A model generated the notes under the pieces. It did not search any database and was not told the origin of the DNA. It was given only the letters and a program-made list of their open reading frames with translations. This document shows, one piece after another, positions 8,701-15,300 of a DNA stretch of 15,737 bases (its first letter is position 1; every line of letters starts with the position of its first letter). Source of the stretch: CAKSFT01 sp045603125 (GTDB lineage: Bacteria; Bacillota; Clostridia; UBA1381); the NCBI GenBank assembly GCA_045603125.1, contig JAZULN010000040.1, positions 1 through 15,737 of the forward strand, written 5' to 3'. Position numbers and translations under genes: made by a program.

Positions 8701-9187
8701 CCTCTACCATATCCTCTTTTAAATACCCCATAGCTACAAGCTTTTTGGATAAATCCTCCGGCTCAATCTCATCACCCAGGCAACATGAAAATCTATTTAA
8801 AATAAACCTGTCTTTTGGTATCGTGTATGACAAAATCGCATCGATTGAGGTTACAATTTTTGCGTTGGGATTTTTTAAAAACTTCTCTAAAACCTCTAGT
8901 CGTTTTCTTTCGGTGTCTTTACCAAAGGCGTCTATGTTATGAAAAACATAGTCTTTCGTCGGGAAATATAGACAGTCTTTTTCGAAAAATTTAAAGTCCT
9001 CATAGACTGCCTTTGCTTCTATGTCGTTAAAAAGTACAATTACTCCCCGTTTTTCATAAGATAACTGATATATAAACTGTGCCCGGGCACCGCCGTCAAG
9101 ACCTGCAACCGAGATGGGCGTATTATGAAGATTTTCTTTTAAACTGTTAAATTCATCGTATCTATCTAAGATATTAGAAAAATTCAT
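5717..9187 (-). CDS. mfd: Transcription-repair coupling factor Mfd
   Basis: With the ATG at 9185-9187 the product is 1156 residues, normal for Mfd. It removes RNA polymerase stalled at DNA lesions and recruits UvrA. In order: the UvrB-like N-terminal module (about residues 10-330, with FSVRGGIIDIFSPNYENPIR near 167-186); the CarD-like RNA polymerase interaction domain (about 490-560, NPGDYVVHQSHGIGQYMGL); the RecG-like translocase with Walker A GDVGYGKTE (641-649), Walker B DEEQ (742-745), motif III TATPIPRT and motif VI GRVGRSER (914-921); and the C-terminal TRCF domain. The frame extends to a TTG at 9229, but that would read through a hairpin. The ATG has AAGGAG about 12 bases upstream and AAGGG closer, so I prefer it. 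It lies 103 bases after pth, with a hairpin between. Confidence 0.97.
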   Translation of the reverse strand: MNFSNILDRYDEFNSLKENLHNTPISVAGLDGGARAQFIYQLSYEKRGVIVLFNDIEAKAVYEDFKFFEKDCLYFPTKDYVFHNIDAFGKDTERKRLEVLEKFLKNPNAKIVTSIDAILSYTIPKDRFILNRFSCCLGDEIEPEDLSKKLVAMGYLKEDMVEGVGQFSVRGGIIDIFSPNYENPIRIELFDTQVDSIRFFDEETQRSLENCKDITIIPAREAILLDDDKENLEKFLDGEIKKAGKKKEVNEKLIETLNHDLERLKNEGVLPAFDRYMPEIYGGVPTLADYLETDDFLFLIEPKRVAERVRNLSKEEAEILLSLSENGIISKAKGGYFGDYGKIKEKFQNSKLISINPLNHSSIDYRYNKIYNFETRTTINFHGKIEYLYDDLIRWTKENYSVIILVANRSRGENLSGTIREKGIDCRYLHDNFEFLEGKVNIIKGELKKGFEYPKCKVIVISDREIFSIKPARRRKKDENTNRLKSYTDINPGDYVVHQSHGIGQYMGLHKMDVGGITKDYLKIQYRGTDVLYVPVEQMHYLYKYIGSTDRAVKMNSLGGSEWKNTKAKVKKSTDDLAKQLVNLYAQREQMKGYAFSEDTPWQRDFEDTFIYSETEDQLRSIDEVKRDMEKPRPMDRLLCGDVGYGKTEVALRAAFKAVTDSKQVAYLCPTTILAMQHYDTFVRRMGDFPVKVEMLSRFRTKKQQEEILKKLRKGEIDILIGTHRIIQKDVEFKDLGLLIIDEEQRFGVKDKERLKELKKDVDVLSMTATPIPRTLHMAMISVRDMSILEEPPENRYPVATYVLEHDDSVIHDAIRKEISRGGQVFYLYNRVKGIYHVAESIKKAIPDARVSVGHGKMNEEELEDIMYEMVEGKCDVLVCTTIIETGLDIPNANTIIIENADRMGLAQLYQLRGRVGRSERAAYAYLTYRRDGTLTDIAQKRLRAISEFTEFGSGFKIAMRDLEIRGAGNLLGSQQHGHMDSVGYDMYCKILKESVLDIKGDTDNAREPATLDIQVDAYIPERYIGNINHRVDMYKKISVIENQAEKEELIDELIDRFGNVPKSVMNLLEIALLKSEATELGISEITAKENHIIFKFDKACFEPRVIMEMIKSYPKEISTRSTSDVPLIIYKPKEKKKVLGNIKFILHELLALKND

Positions 9188-9229
9188 ATCCCTTAAAAAC
9201 TCCTTTTTTAAAAATTTTAAAAGCACCAA

Positions 9230-9269
9230 AACCGACCTTTTTAATACCCCCGGGGGTTTAAGGTCGGTT
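9230..9269 (-). terminator. Hairpin between pth and mfd: weak terminator or attenuator
   Basis: The arms AACCGACCTT (9230-9239) and AAGGTCGGTT (9260-9269) form a perfect 10-bp outer stem. Inside is a perfect 12-bp GC palindrome, ACCCCCGGGGGT (9246-9257). In the direction of the cluster the stem is followed by only TTTT, then mixed sequence, so full termination is doubtful. Partial termination, an mRNA stability element or a processing site between pth and mfd are alternatives. Confidence 0.5.
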
Positions 9270-9290
9270 AATGTATATGGATTTCAAATT

Positions 9291-9857
9291 TTATTTTGCG
9301 TTATATTTATTCATTGCATACTGCACATCCGTCTTTATAATATCCGAAATGGCGTCGCTTGCCTTCTTGATTGCCGTCTCCATTGTCGGGATATCGTCTT
9401 TTGTAAACTTTGCCAAGACAAAGTCAGCCAGATCCCATTGGTCGGTTTTTGGAGCACCCACTCCCATTCTGATGCGTATAAACTCCTCAGATTTTAAATT
9501 GTAAATAATAGACTTTAGCCCATTATGTCCGCCGGCACCGCCCTTTGCACGAATTCTTAGTCGTCCTGTTTCCAGAGCGATATCATCACATACGACAATC
9601 ACTTTTTCAGGCTCCACCTTAAAAAACGAGCAAATTTCCCTGACGCTGTCACCCGACAGATTCATATAGGTCTGGGGCTTTAATAAGATAACCTTTTCAC
9701 CGCCGATATTGGTCTCGCCATATACCGCCTTAAAATTTATTTTATTTATCTTTACATGGTTCTTAGCTCCCATATAGTCTATTACTTCAAAGCCTATATT
9801 ATGCCGTGTCATATTATATTCACGCCCCGGATTTCCAAGCCCTACTACAATATACAT
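9291..9857 (-). CDS. pth: Peptidyl-tRNA hydrolase
   Basis: This 188-residue cytoplasmic enzyme hydrolyses the ester bond of peptidyl-tRNAs that drop off ribosomes, recycling tRNA. Family landmarks are all present: VGLGNPGREY at the start (Asn9), TRHNIGF with the catalytic His19, PQTYMNLSG near 61-69, VVCDDIAL near 88-95 containing the Asp that orients the His, and KGGAGGHNGLKSI near 105-117 with the tRNA-binding Asn. Length is standard. The ATG at 9857 is preceded by GAGAGGAAAAGGG. It lies 14 bases after ribF in the same direction, and its pairing with mfd downstream is common in Firmicutes. Confidence 0.97.
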   Translation of the reverse strand: MYIVVGLGNPGREYNMTRHNIGFEVIDYMGAKNHVKINKINFKAVYGETNIGGEKVILLKPQTYMNLSGDSVREICSFFKVEPEKVIVVCDDIALETGRLRIRAKGGAGGHNGLKSIIYNLKSEEFIRIRMGVGAPKTDQWDLADFVLAKFTKDDIPTMETAIKKASDAISDIIKTDVQYAMNKYNAK

Positions 9858-9871
9858 ACCCTTTTCCTCTC

Positions 9872-10768
9872 TTATAGTTCTAACTTTAAAACTTCTTCCA
9901 AGTCCCTTTTTATCTGTTCTTTTAGATCCCCGACATTTTGAAACTTAACGTCATCCCGGATTTTTTTCAAAAATTCCAGTTTTATTTCCTCGCCATATAA
10001 ATCACCCGAAAAGTCGATTATATGTGCCTCGACGGTTCTTTCGTCTCCATTAAATGTAGGGTTCTTCCCAACATTTACTGCCGACTTAAATCTTTTTCCC
10101 GATATTGTTGCAATAGCTTTATATACCCCGTCGGATGGTAAAAGCTTATTTTCCGGGATATCCAGATTTGCCGTTGGGAAAAGCAACTTTTTACCGTTTC
10201 CAAACCCTTTTTTAACCTGGGCTTTAATAAAATAATTTCTTCCTAAAAACCGGGCCGCATCTTCCATATCCCCCGATTTTATCAGCTCCCTTATACGTGT
10301 GCTCGATATTGCCATACCGTCTATAGTTTTTTCAGGAGTTATGAAGGTTAAAAATCCAAGGTCTTCACCCAATGTCTTTAAATCCTCAGCCTTATATTTT
10401 GCACCCTTTCCAAAGGCATAGTCATATCCGACAAAAAAGGCAGATACCGAAAAATCCCTTAATACGTCCTTTATAAAATCAGCACCCTCTTTTTTTGAAA
10501 TGGTTTCACCAAAGTGCATTATATATAAAAAGTCAAGCCCTAACTCATCTAAAATATGAATTTTTTCATCATGAGTTGTTAAAAGCGGTGTGGATTTTCC
10601 AAAAACCTCCGATGTGTGGCGGTCAAATAAAAGCATACCGCTTTTTAAATTATTCTTTTTTGCAAAACCCTTGCAGGAATCTATAATTTCGGTATGTGCA
10701 AGATGAATACCGTCAAAATTCCCAAGACACATTGCACATTTTTCATTAAAAGTTTTAACTATTTTCAT
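9872..10768 (-). CDS. ribF: Bifunctional riboflavin kinase / FAD synthetase RibF
   Basis: This 298-residue cytoplasmic enzyme phosphorylates riboflavin to FMN and adenylylates FMN to FAD. The N-terminal nucleotidyltransferase domain shows LGNFDGIHLAH (residues 15-25, the HxGH-like site), FVGYDYAFGKGA near 112-123 and ISSTRIRELI (154-163). The C-terminal kinase domain shows FPTANL (197-202), DGVYKA, NVGKNPTF (232-239) and the acidic VEAHI (Glu247). Length is normal, although the N-terminus is short before strand 1. AAGAGG precedes the ATG. It lies 16 bases after the lipoprotein gene and 14 bases before pth. No FMN riboswitch is visible, as expected inside an operon. Confidence 0.95.
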   Translation of the reverse strand: MKIVKTFNEKCAMCLGNFDGIHLAHTEIIDSCKGFAKKNNLKSGMLLFDRHTSEVFGKSTPLLTTHDEKIHILDELGLDFLYIMHFGETISKKEGADFIKDVLRDFSVSAFFVGYDYAFGKGAKYKAEDLKTLGEDLGFLTFITPEKTIDGMAISSTRIRELIKSGDMEDAARFLGRNYFIKAQVKKGFGNGKKLLFPTANLDIPENKLLPSDGVYKAIATISGKRFKSAVNVGKNPTFNGDERTVEAHIIDFSGDLYGEEIKLEFLKKIRDDVKFQNVGDLKEQIKRDLEEVLKLEL

Positions 10769-10784
10769 AGTAACCTCTTACTTT

Positions 10785-11351
10785 TTAAGATTTTACTGCC
10801 ACCTGATATCTCTTGCCGCCAAAATCCAATATGGCAGTACCCTCGCCGCTATAATCTTTTGGCACTTCCACACAACAGCAAACCTTTACTTCTTTATCCT
10901 TCTCAATGACCTGGTTTTCCGATAATTCAGATTTTTTGCTTGATAGGGCAATCAGTGTTTTTGTGTCTTTATACTGTTTCCCGTCTTTAAAATATATGGT
11001 TATATCCACTAAATCATCTGAATTTATTGCCTTGTTCTGACTGTTTTCAAATAAAAATTCAAAGCTGATGAATTTTTTATCCTCGGCGGGGGATGCATAT
11101 ATTTCTCCATCCACACCGGATATTTTATCGGTAACCGCTACTTTATTCAGGGAAACCAAGCCGTAATTTTCAACCCGATAGCCTGTATTTTCGTCTGTTA
11201 TTCTCATCTCCATTGAACCCGCAATGATATCTTCAACCGAGATTTCAGCATTAGCATTATTGGTTGTGTTATTTCCGGTGCTATTTTCTCCGCAACCCGA
11301 AACGCTTACTAAAATTCCTATACATACCAAAAAACTCAATAATTTTTTCAT
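10785..11351 (-). CDS. Unrecognised small lipoprotein, possible immunoglobulin-like (DUF4352-type) domain
   Basis: The product has 188 residues. Its signal peptide, MKKLLSFLVCIGILVSVSGC, ends in the lipobox VSGC, with Cys20 as the likely lipid anchor. An Asn/Thr linker follows (about residues 22-36), then a beta-rich domain. The segment FISFEFLFENSQNKAINSDD (about 94-113), with later VPKDYSGEGTAILDFGGKRY, resembles the alternating strands of DUF4352/immunoprotective-type extracellular domains; this is a judgement by eye. Three consecutive cysteines (158-160, VKVCCCVEVP) in the penultimate strand are unusual for an exported protein. It has a strong AAAGGAG site and sits between truB and ribF, genes often adjacent elsewhere, so it looks like an insertion into a housekeeping pair. 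No function can be assigned. Confidence 0.85.
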   Translation of the reverse strand: MKKLLSFLVCIGILVSVSGCGENSTGNNTTNNANAEISVEDIIAGSMEMRITDENTGYRVENYGLVSLNKVAVTDKISGVDGEIYASPAEDKKFISFEFLFENSQNKAINSDDLVDITIYFKDGKQYKDTKTLIALSSKKSELSENQVIEKDKEVKVCCCVEVPKDYSGEGTAILDFGGKRYQVAVKS

Positions 11352-11362
11352 TTTTTTCTCCT

Positions 11363-12244
11363 TTATCTATCCCAAAAAGGCTTTTCCATTATAAGTTCGC
11401 CTTTTGAAAACCTGGACACCGCCAAAAATTCGCCCTCATCGGAGTAAACCCTATATAAAGAATCCTCCAAAAGTCCCGACGCCTTTATCCGGACTCCGTT
11501 TTTAATCAGGGTACTTTGTTTTTTTGTGGCAACAACTTTTTCTAAATCACAAAAAACACTATCGGTTTTTCTTAAAACCTCTAAAAGTTTTCCATCTTCC
11601 TTTAATTTCAGAAGTTCCTCCAATTTAAAGCTTTCTTCTATAGAAAAAACGCCGCTTTTTCGCCGCTCAAGGGTATTTACATAGGCCCCGACCCCAAGTT
11701 TTAGGCCAATATCCTCACAAAGTGTCCTTATATATGTTCCTTTTGAACACTCCACGTCCATGGTGACAATATAATTTTCAAGGTCAATATCTAAAATATC
11801 AATCTTTTTTATGGTCACATGGCGTTCTTTTCTCTCGACGGTCTTACCCTCTCTTGCCAGTTCATAGAGCTTTTTACCGTTTACCTTAACCGCCGAATAC
11901 ATAGGCGGAATCTGGGTAATATCACCCATAAAACTAAAGACTGCATCTTTAATTTCTGCCTCACTCAAATCCACCGGCTGCTCCGTTAAGATTTCGCCGT
12001 CGGCATCTAGGGTATCGGTGGTCATTCCAAGGCAGAAGCTCACCCGATACACTTTATCGGCATTGGTTAATAGGTCGCAAACTTTTGTGGCATTTCCGAT
12101 GCATACGGGCAAGACCCCGCTTGCCGAGGGGTCTAAAGTCCCGGTATGTCCTACTTTTTTAATACCCGTGAGCCTTCTTACAAAATAAACCATATCGTGG
12201 GAGGTCTTCCCCAAAGGCTTATTTATTACTATTATTCCGTTCAT
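11363..12244 (-). CDS. truB: tRNA pseudouridine(55) synthase TruB
   Basis: This 293-residue enzyme converts U55 in the T-loop of tRNAs to pseudouridine. The N-terminus has GIIVINKPLGKTSHD, then VGHTGTLDPSASGVLPV with the catalytic Asp38. PPMYSAVKVNGKKLYELAR (about 113-131), SKGTYIRTL (about 167-175) and RRKSGVF (194-200) complete the family pattern, and a PUA-like domain fills the C-terminal 60 residues. Length is normal. Only 4 bases separate its ATG from the alaS stop codon, and no good Shine-Dalgarno sequence stands at the usual distance. Translation is therefore probably coupled to alaS. The next gene follows by 11 bases. Confidence 0.96.
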   Translation of the reverse strand: MNGIIVINKPLGKTSHDMVYFVRRLTGIKKVGHTGTLDPSASGVLPVCIGNATKVCDLLTNADKVYRVSFCLGMTTDTLDADGEILTEQPVDLSEAEIKDAVFSFMGDITQIPPMYSAVKVNGKKLYELAREGKTVERKERHVTIKKIDILDIDLENYIVTMDVECSKGTYIRTLCEDIGLKLGVGAYVNTLERRKSGVFSIEESFKLEELLKLKEDGKLLEVLRKTDSVFCDLEKVVATKKQSTLIKNGVRIKASGLLEDSLYRVYSDEGEFLAVSRFSKGELIMEKPFWDR

Positions 12245-12248
12245 ATTT

Positions 12249-14876
12249 TTAGTTTATCTGCCCTTTTACTATTTCTTCAACCATATCCAAAGCCTCATCA
12301 ACTTTTTGGGCATCCTTACCGCCGCCTTGTGCCATATCGGGCTTACCGCCGCCCGAACCGCCACAGATTGCAGTAACTTCTTTTATGATCTTTCCGGCAT
12401 GGATTCCCTTTTCTACTGCGTCTTTTGATACCATCGAAACAAAGATAATCTTATCGTCGGTGAGCGCTGCAAATACTATAATAACGTTTGAAACCTTCGC
12501 CTTAATGTCGTCTGCCATGGTCTTTAAGCTATCAGGTGTACTTCCGTCAAATCTTGCAACCAATAATTGAACCTCACCCAAAGGCCTGATTGAACTTAAA
12601 ATGTCCCCGGCTTTTTCGGCTGCTGCCTTTGCCTTCAATGACTCTATTTCCTTTGCCAAGGCCTTATTTTCTTCCATAACCGATTCTGATTTTTTAACTA
12701 AATCATGTTCGGTAGTCTTTAATGCCTTGGCTGAATTTTCAATAATTGAATCCTTTTCCTTGATGTATTCTAAAACACCTTTTCCTGTCACAGCCTCAAT
12801 TCTTCTAACCCCTGCTGCAACACCGCCCTCTGAGATAATCTTAAAGAGGCCTGCCTCGGCAGTGTTTTTCAAGTGACAACCGCCACAGAATTCTATGGAA
12901 TAGTCGCCCATGGTAACAACCCTTACCACATCGCCGTATTTTTCACCGAACTGTGCGGTTGCACCAAGCTTTTTCGCATCATCAATATTTAATTCCTGAA
13001 CCTTGATGTCCATTGCCTCTAAGATTGCCTGATTAACTCTGGTTTCAACTTCGACTAACTGGTCTTTTGTCATAGCCTCAAAGTGAGAGAAGTCAAATCT
13101 TAATCTCTCAGGTGTAACCAAAGAACCGGCTTGAGCCACGTGAGTTCCCAAAGTTTCCTTCAAAGCCTTATGAAGAAGGTGAGTTGTTGAGTGGTTTCTC
13201 TCTACCGCTCTTCTCTGGCACTTGCAAACCTTCATTGTAACACTGTCTGATACCGAAACCATACCCTTTTTCACTGTCACATTGTGGTGATAAAGTCCGT
13301 TTCCGCCCTTTATTGTATTTTCTACTTTCAACTCGGCATTGGCAGTTAATATCTTACCAACATCGCCGACCTGTCCGCCCATTTCAGCGTAAAACGGAGT
13401 TTTATCAACTATTATAATACCGCTTTCGCCCTCTCCAATGTCTTGAACGATTTCGCCGTCCTTTGCAATACCAAGAATTTTTGCATCGCACTCTAAACTA
13501 TCATAGCCTACAAACTCTGTTGCATCAGCTTTGAAGTTTACGCCGTCAGTTCCTTCCCATGACGAGCCGTCCTTTCTTGCCGCTCTTGCGATGTCCTTTT
13601 GCTCCTGCATACATTCATTAAAACGGTCAACATCAACCAAAAGGCCGTTTTCTTCTGCAATCTCAATTGTCAAATCAAGTGGGAAACCATAGGTATCGTG
13701 AAGCTTAAAGGTTTCTTCACCTGTTAGTTTTCCCTCACCCTTTGCCTTTCTATCCTTAATATATCCGTTTAACACAACCAAACCGTTATCTATAGTTTGT
13801 GCGAAACGTTCTTCTTCAATCTTAATAATCTTTTTAATGTAATCCTTCTTTTCCTCAAGTTCCGGATATGCAGACATAGATTCTTTTATAACTGTATCTG
13901 CAACCTCATTTAAAAATTCGCCCTGGATATTCAAAAGCTTTCCATGACGTGCGGCACGGCGAAGAAGTCTTCTTAAAACATAGCCTCTGCCTTCGTTTGA
14001 CGGAATAACACCGTCGGAAACCATCATAACTGTTGAGCGGATATGGTCGGTGATAACACGAAGAGAAACGTCGGTCTTTTCGTTTTCCTTATAGGTAACG
14101 CCTGCAATCTTGCTGATGTGTGCCATTACATTTTTAACGGTATCAACCTCAAATAGATTTGACACTCCCTGACAAACTGCAGCAAGACGTTCAAGTCCCA
14201 TACCGGTATCGATATTAGGATTCTTTAGTCTATTGTAGTTGCCGTCTTCGTCTTTATCAAACTGAGTGAACACTAAGTTCCACACTTCCATAAATCTGTC
14301 ACAGTCGCAACCAATCTTACAGTCAGGTCCGCAAGAAAGGTGTGCACCTCTGTCTACATGGATTTCAGAACATGGACCGCATGGACCTGTGCCGTGTTCC
14401 CAGAAGTTTTCTTCCTTGCCAAGTTTGACAACTCTTTCAGGATTTACTCCAACTTCATTTACCCAGATATCTCTTGCTTCATCGTCTTCTTCATAGACGG
14501 TAATCCATAAAACTTCAGGGTCAAAGCCCATTTCCTTGGTTAAAAATTCCCACGCCCAGTTGATGGCCTCTCTTTTAAAGTAATCTCCGAAAGAAAAGTT
14601 TCCAAGCATTTCAAAGAATGTGCCGTGGCGTGCAGTCTTTCCTACTCTTTCAATGTCGGGTGTTCTTATACATTTCTGGCATGTTGCAACTCTGGTCTTT
14701 GGCGGAACTTCCACACCTGTAAACCATTTTTTCATCGGTGCCATACCCGAATTGATAAGTAAAAGACTGGCGTCATTTTGCGGAATAAGTGGAAAACTTC
14801 CCAGTCTTAAGCAACCTTTACTTTCAAAGAAAGAAAGAAATTTCTCACGAATTTCGTTTAACCCCATATTTTTCAT
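12249..14876 (-). CDS. alaS: Alanyl-tRNA synthetase
   Basis: With the ATG at 14874-14876 the product is 875 residues, a normal full-length class II AlaRS. The catalytic core shows RHGTFFEMLGNFSFGDYFK (about 83-101) and DTGMGLERLA. The editing domain has the zinc-site HSTTH (His562, His566) and CGGCH (Cys664, His668), which clears mis-charged Ser/Gly-tRNA-Ala. A coiled-coil linker (about 715-755) leads to the C-terminal DHHA1 domain with GGSGGGKPDMAQGGG. The frame is open to an ATG at 14894, which has no binding site. The ATG at 14876 has GGGATGG just upstream, so I choose it. It is the first gene of the leftward cluster and overlaps no neighbour; truB starts 4 bases after its stop. The leader of about 50 bases holds no T-box. 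Confidence 0.97.
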   Translation of the reverse strand: MKNMGLNEIREKFLSFFESKGCLRLGSFPLIPQNDASLLLINSGMAPMKKWFTGVEVPPKTRVATCQKCIRTPDIERVGKTARHGTFFEMLGNFSFGDYFKREAINWAWEFLTKEMGFDPEVLWITVYEEDDEARDIWVNEVGVNPERVVKLGKEENFWEHGTGPCGPCSEIHVDRGAHLSCGPDCKIGCDCDRFMEVWNLVFTQFDKDEDGNYNRLKNPNIDTGMGLERLAAVCQGVSNLFEVDTVKNVMAHISKIAGVTYKENEKTDVSLRVITDHIRSTVMMVSDGVIPSNEGRGYVLRRLLRRAARHGKLLNIQGEFLNEVADTVIKESMSAYPELEEKKDYIKKIIKIEEERFAQTIDNGLVVLNGYIKDRKAKGEGKLTGEETFKLHDTYGFPLDLTIEIAEENGLLVDVDRFNECMQEQKDIARAARKDGSSWEGTDGVNFKADATEFVGYDSLECDAKILGIAKDGEIVQDIGEGESGIIIVDKTPFYAEMGGQVGDVGKILTANAELKVENTIKGGNGLYHHNVTVKKGMVSVSDSVTMKVCKCQRRAVERNHSTTHLLHKALKETLGTHVAQAGSLVTPERLRFDFSHFEAMTKDQLVEVETRVNQAILEAMDIKVQELNIDDAKKLGATAQFGEKYGDVVRVVTMGDYSIEFCGGCHLKNTAEAGLFKIISEGGVAAGVRRIEAVTGKGVLEYIKEKDSIIENSAKALKTTEHDLVKKSESVMEENKALAKEIESLKAKAAAEKAGDILSSIRPLGEVQLLVARFDGSTPDSLKTMADDIKAKVSNVIIVFAALTDDKIIFVSMVSKDAVEKGIHAGKIIKEVTAICGGSGGGKPDMAQGGGKDAQKVDEALDMVEEIVKGQIN

Positions 14877-14932
14877 TAGTACCATCCCTTTCATATTTAA
14901 AGATACATAAATCCTATTTTACCATGACTTAT

Positions 14933-14961
14933 ATTATATAAAATTTTTAAGGGTTTGTCAA
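14933..14961 (-). promoter_or_regulatory. Perfect-consensus sigma-A promoter of the alaS cluster
   Basis: On the minus strand, TTGACA (14956-14961) is followed after exactly 17 bases by TATAAT (14933-14938). Both boxes match the consensus completely. The predicted transcript begins near 14926, about 50 bases before the alaS ATG. It is the only strong promoter I see for the seven leftward genes. Confidence 0.9.
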
Positions 14962-15016
14962 GGGTTTTCGGGATAGACTCGGGTATAATGCATGCTTTTT
15001 TATTTTTAAAAATGTC

Positions 15017-15045
15017 TTGATATTTTTAAAAAATTGTGATAAACT
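15017..15045 (+). promoter_or_regulatory. Sigma-A-like promoter of structured RNA 1
   Basis: TTGATA (15017-15022) and TAAACT (15040-15045) are 17 bases apart. The TGTCAC that opens the RNA's closing stem begins after exactly five more bases, where transcription should start. The 55 bases between this promoter and the alaS promoter (14962-15016) are AT-rich and show no gene. Confidence 0.65.
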
Positions 15046-15050
15046 GTTAA

Positions 15051-15251
15051 TGTCACGTAAACTGAATAATCGGGTACGAGTATTTTTGCATATATACTCT
15101 TTTTTTGCATACAATTTAGACGATTTGTAAAAACTGCAAATCCCAGCTAAATTGTATGCCAAGATGCAAAATCTTGCTCCGATTAGTTTGCGTGACAGCA
15201 ATCGGGGTTTGCGTTTTTAGTGTGTATAACTTCGGTTGTGCACACTTTTTT
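15051..15251 (+). ncRNA. Candidate structured non-coding RNA 1 (first of a tandem pair), about 200 nt
   Basis: No convincing open frame lies here, but the sequence is densely self-complementary. The first 13 bases, TGTCACGTAAACT (15051-15063), pair with 15185-15197 (AGTTTGCGTGACA; one G-U pair). After a 4-base bulge, AATCGG (15068-15073) pairs with CCGATT (15179-15184). Inside this closing stem are three hairpins: a 6-bp stem, 15078-15083 with 15094-15099; a perfect 13-bp stem, 15107-15119 with 15147-15159, capped by GATTTG/CAAATC; and CAAGAT/ATCTTG at 15160-15176. A G-rich tail and a terminator follow. Promoter, +1 position, closed fold and terminator together point to an independent RNA. 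Its outer parts resemble RNA 2, 250 bases downstream. A 6S-type RNA or a riboswitch-like leader without a gene are alternatives I cannot exclude. Confidence 0.7.
15219..15251 (+). terminator. Intrinsic terminator of RNA 1
   Basis: Arms AGTGTGTATAAC (15219-15230) and GTTGTGCACACT (15235-15246) form a 12-bp stem with two G-U pairs, capped by the very stable TTCG tetraloop and followed by six T (15246-15251). Confidence 0.92.
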
Positions 15252-15266
15252 AATTTCAAAAAAATA

Positions 15267-15295
15267 TTGATTATTTTGCCCTTATATGGTAAAAT
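15267..15295 (+). promoter_or_regulatory. Sigma-A-like promoter of structured RNA 2
   Basis: TTGATT (15267-15272) and TAAAAT (15290-15295) are 17 bases apart. TGTCAC again begins exactly five bases after the -10 box, the same geometry as RNA 1. The T- and A-rich sequence before the -35 box also resembles the matching stretch upstream of RNA 1. Confidence 0.65.
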
Positions 15296-15300
15296 AATTA

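Noticed and set aside
9188..9229. Fourteen-residue N-terminal extension of Mfd from a TTG codon
   Set aside because: It starts at the edge of the hairpin between pth and mfd, and the extension contains the ribosome binding site of the ATG at 9187.
9271..9504. Open frame on the plus strand opposite pth
   Set aside because: It is fully antisense to pth, which has all its catalytic motifs; there is no independent support.
14984..14989. TATAAT on the plus strand as an extra promoter between alaS and RNA 1
   Set aside because: No -35 box stands at 16-18 bases: the nearest TTGTCA is 23 bases away and is the reverse of the alaS -35.
15051..15250. T-box, SRP RNA, tmRNA, SAM, lysine or cyclic-di-GMP riboswitch as the identity of RNA 1
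   Set aside because: I looked for the hallmark conserved segments of these RNAs (for example the SRP GGAAGGAAGCAGCC-type loop) and found none. 6S RNA stays open because its sequence is poorly conserved.
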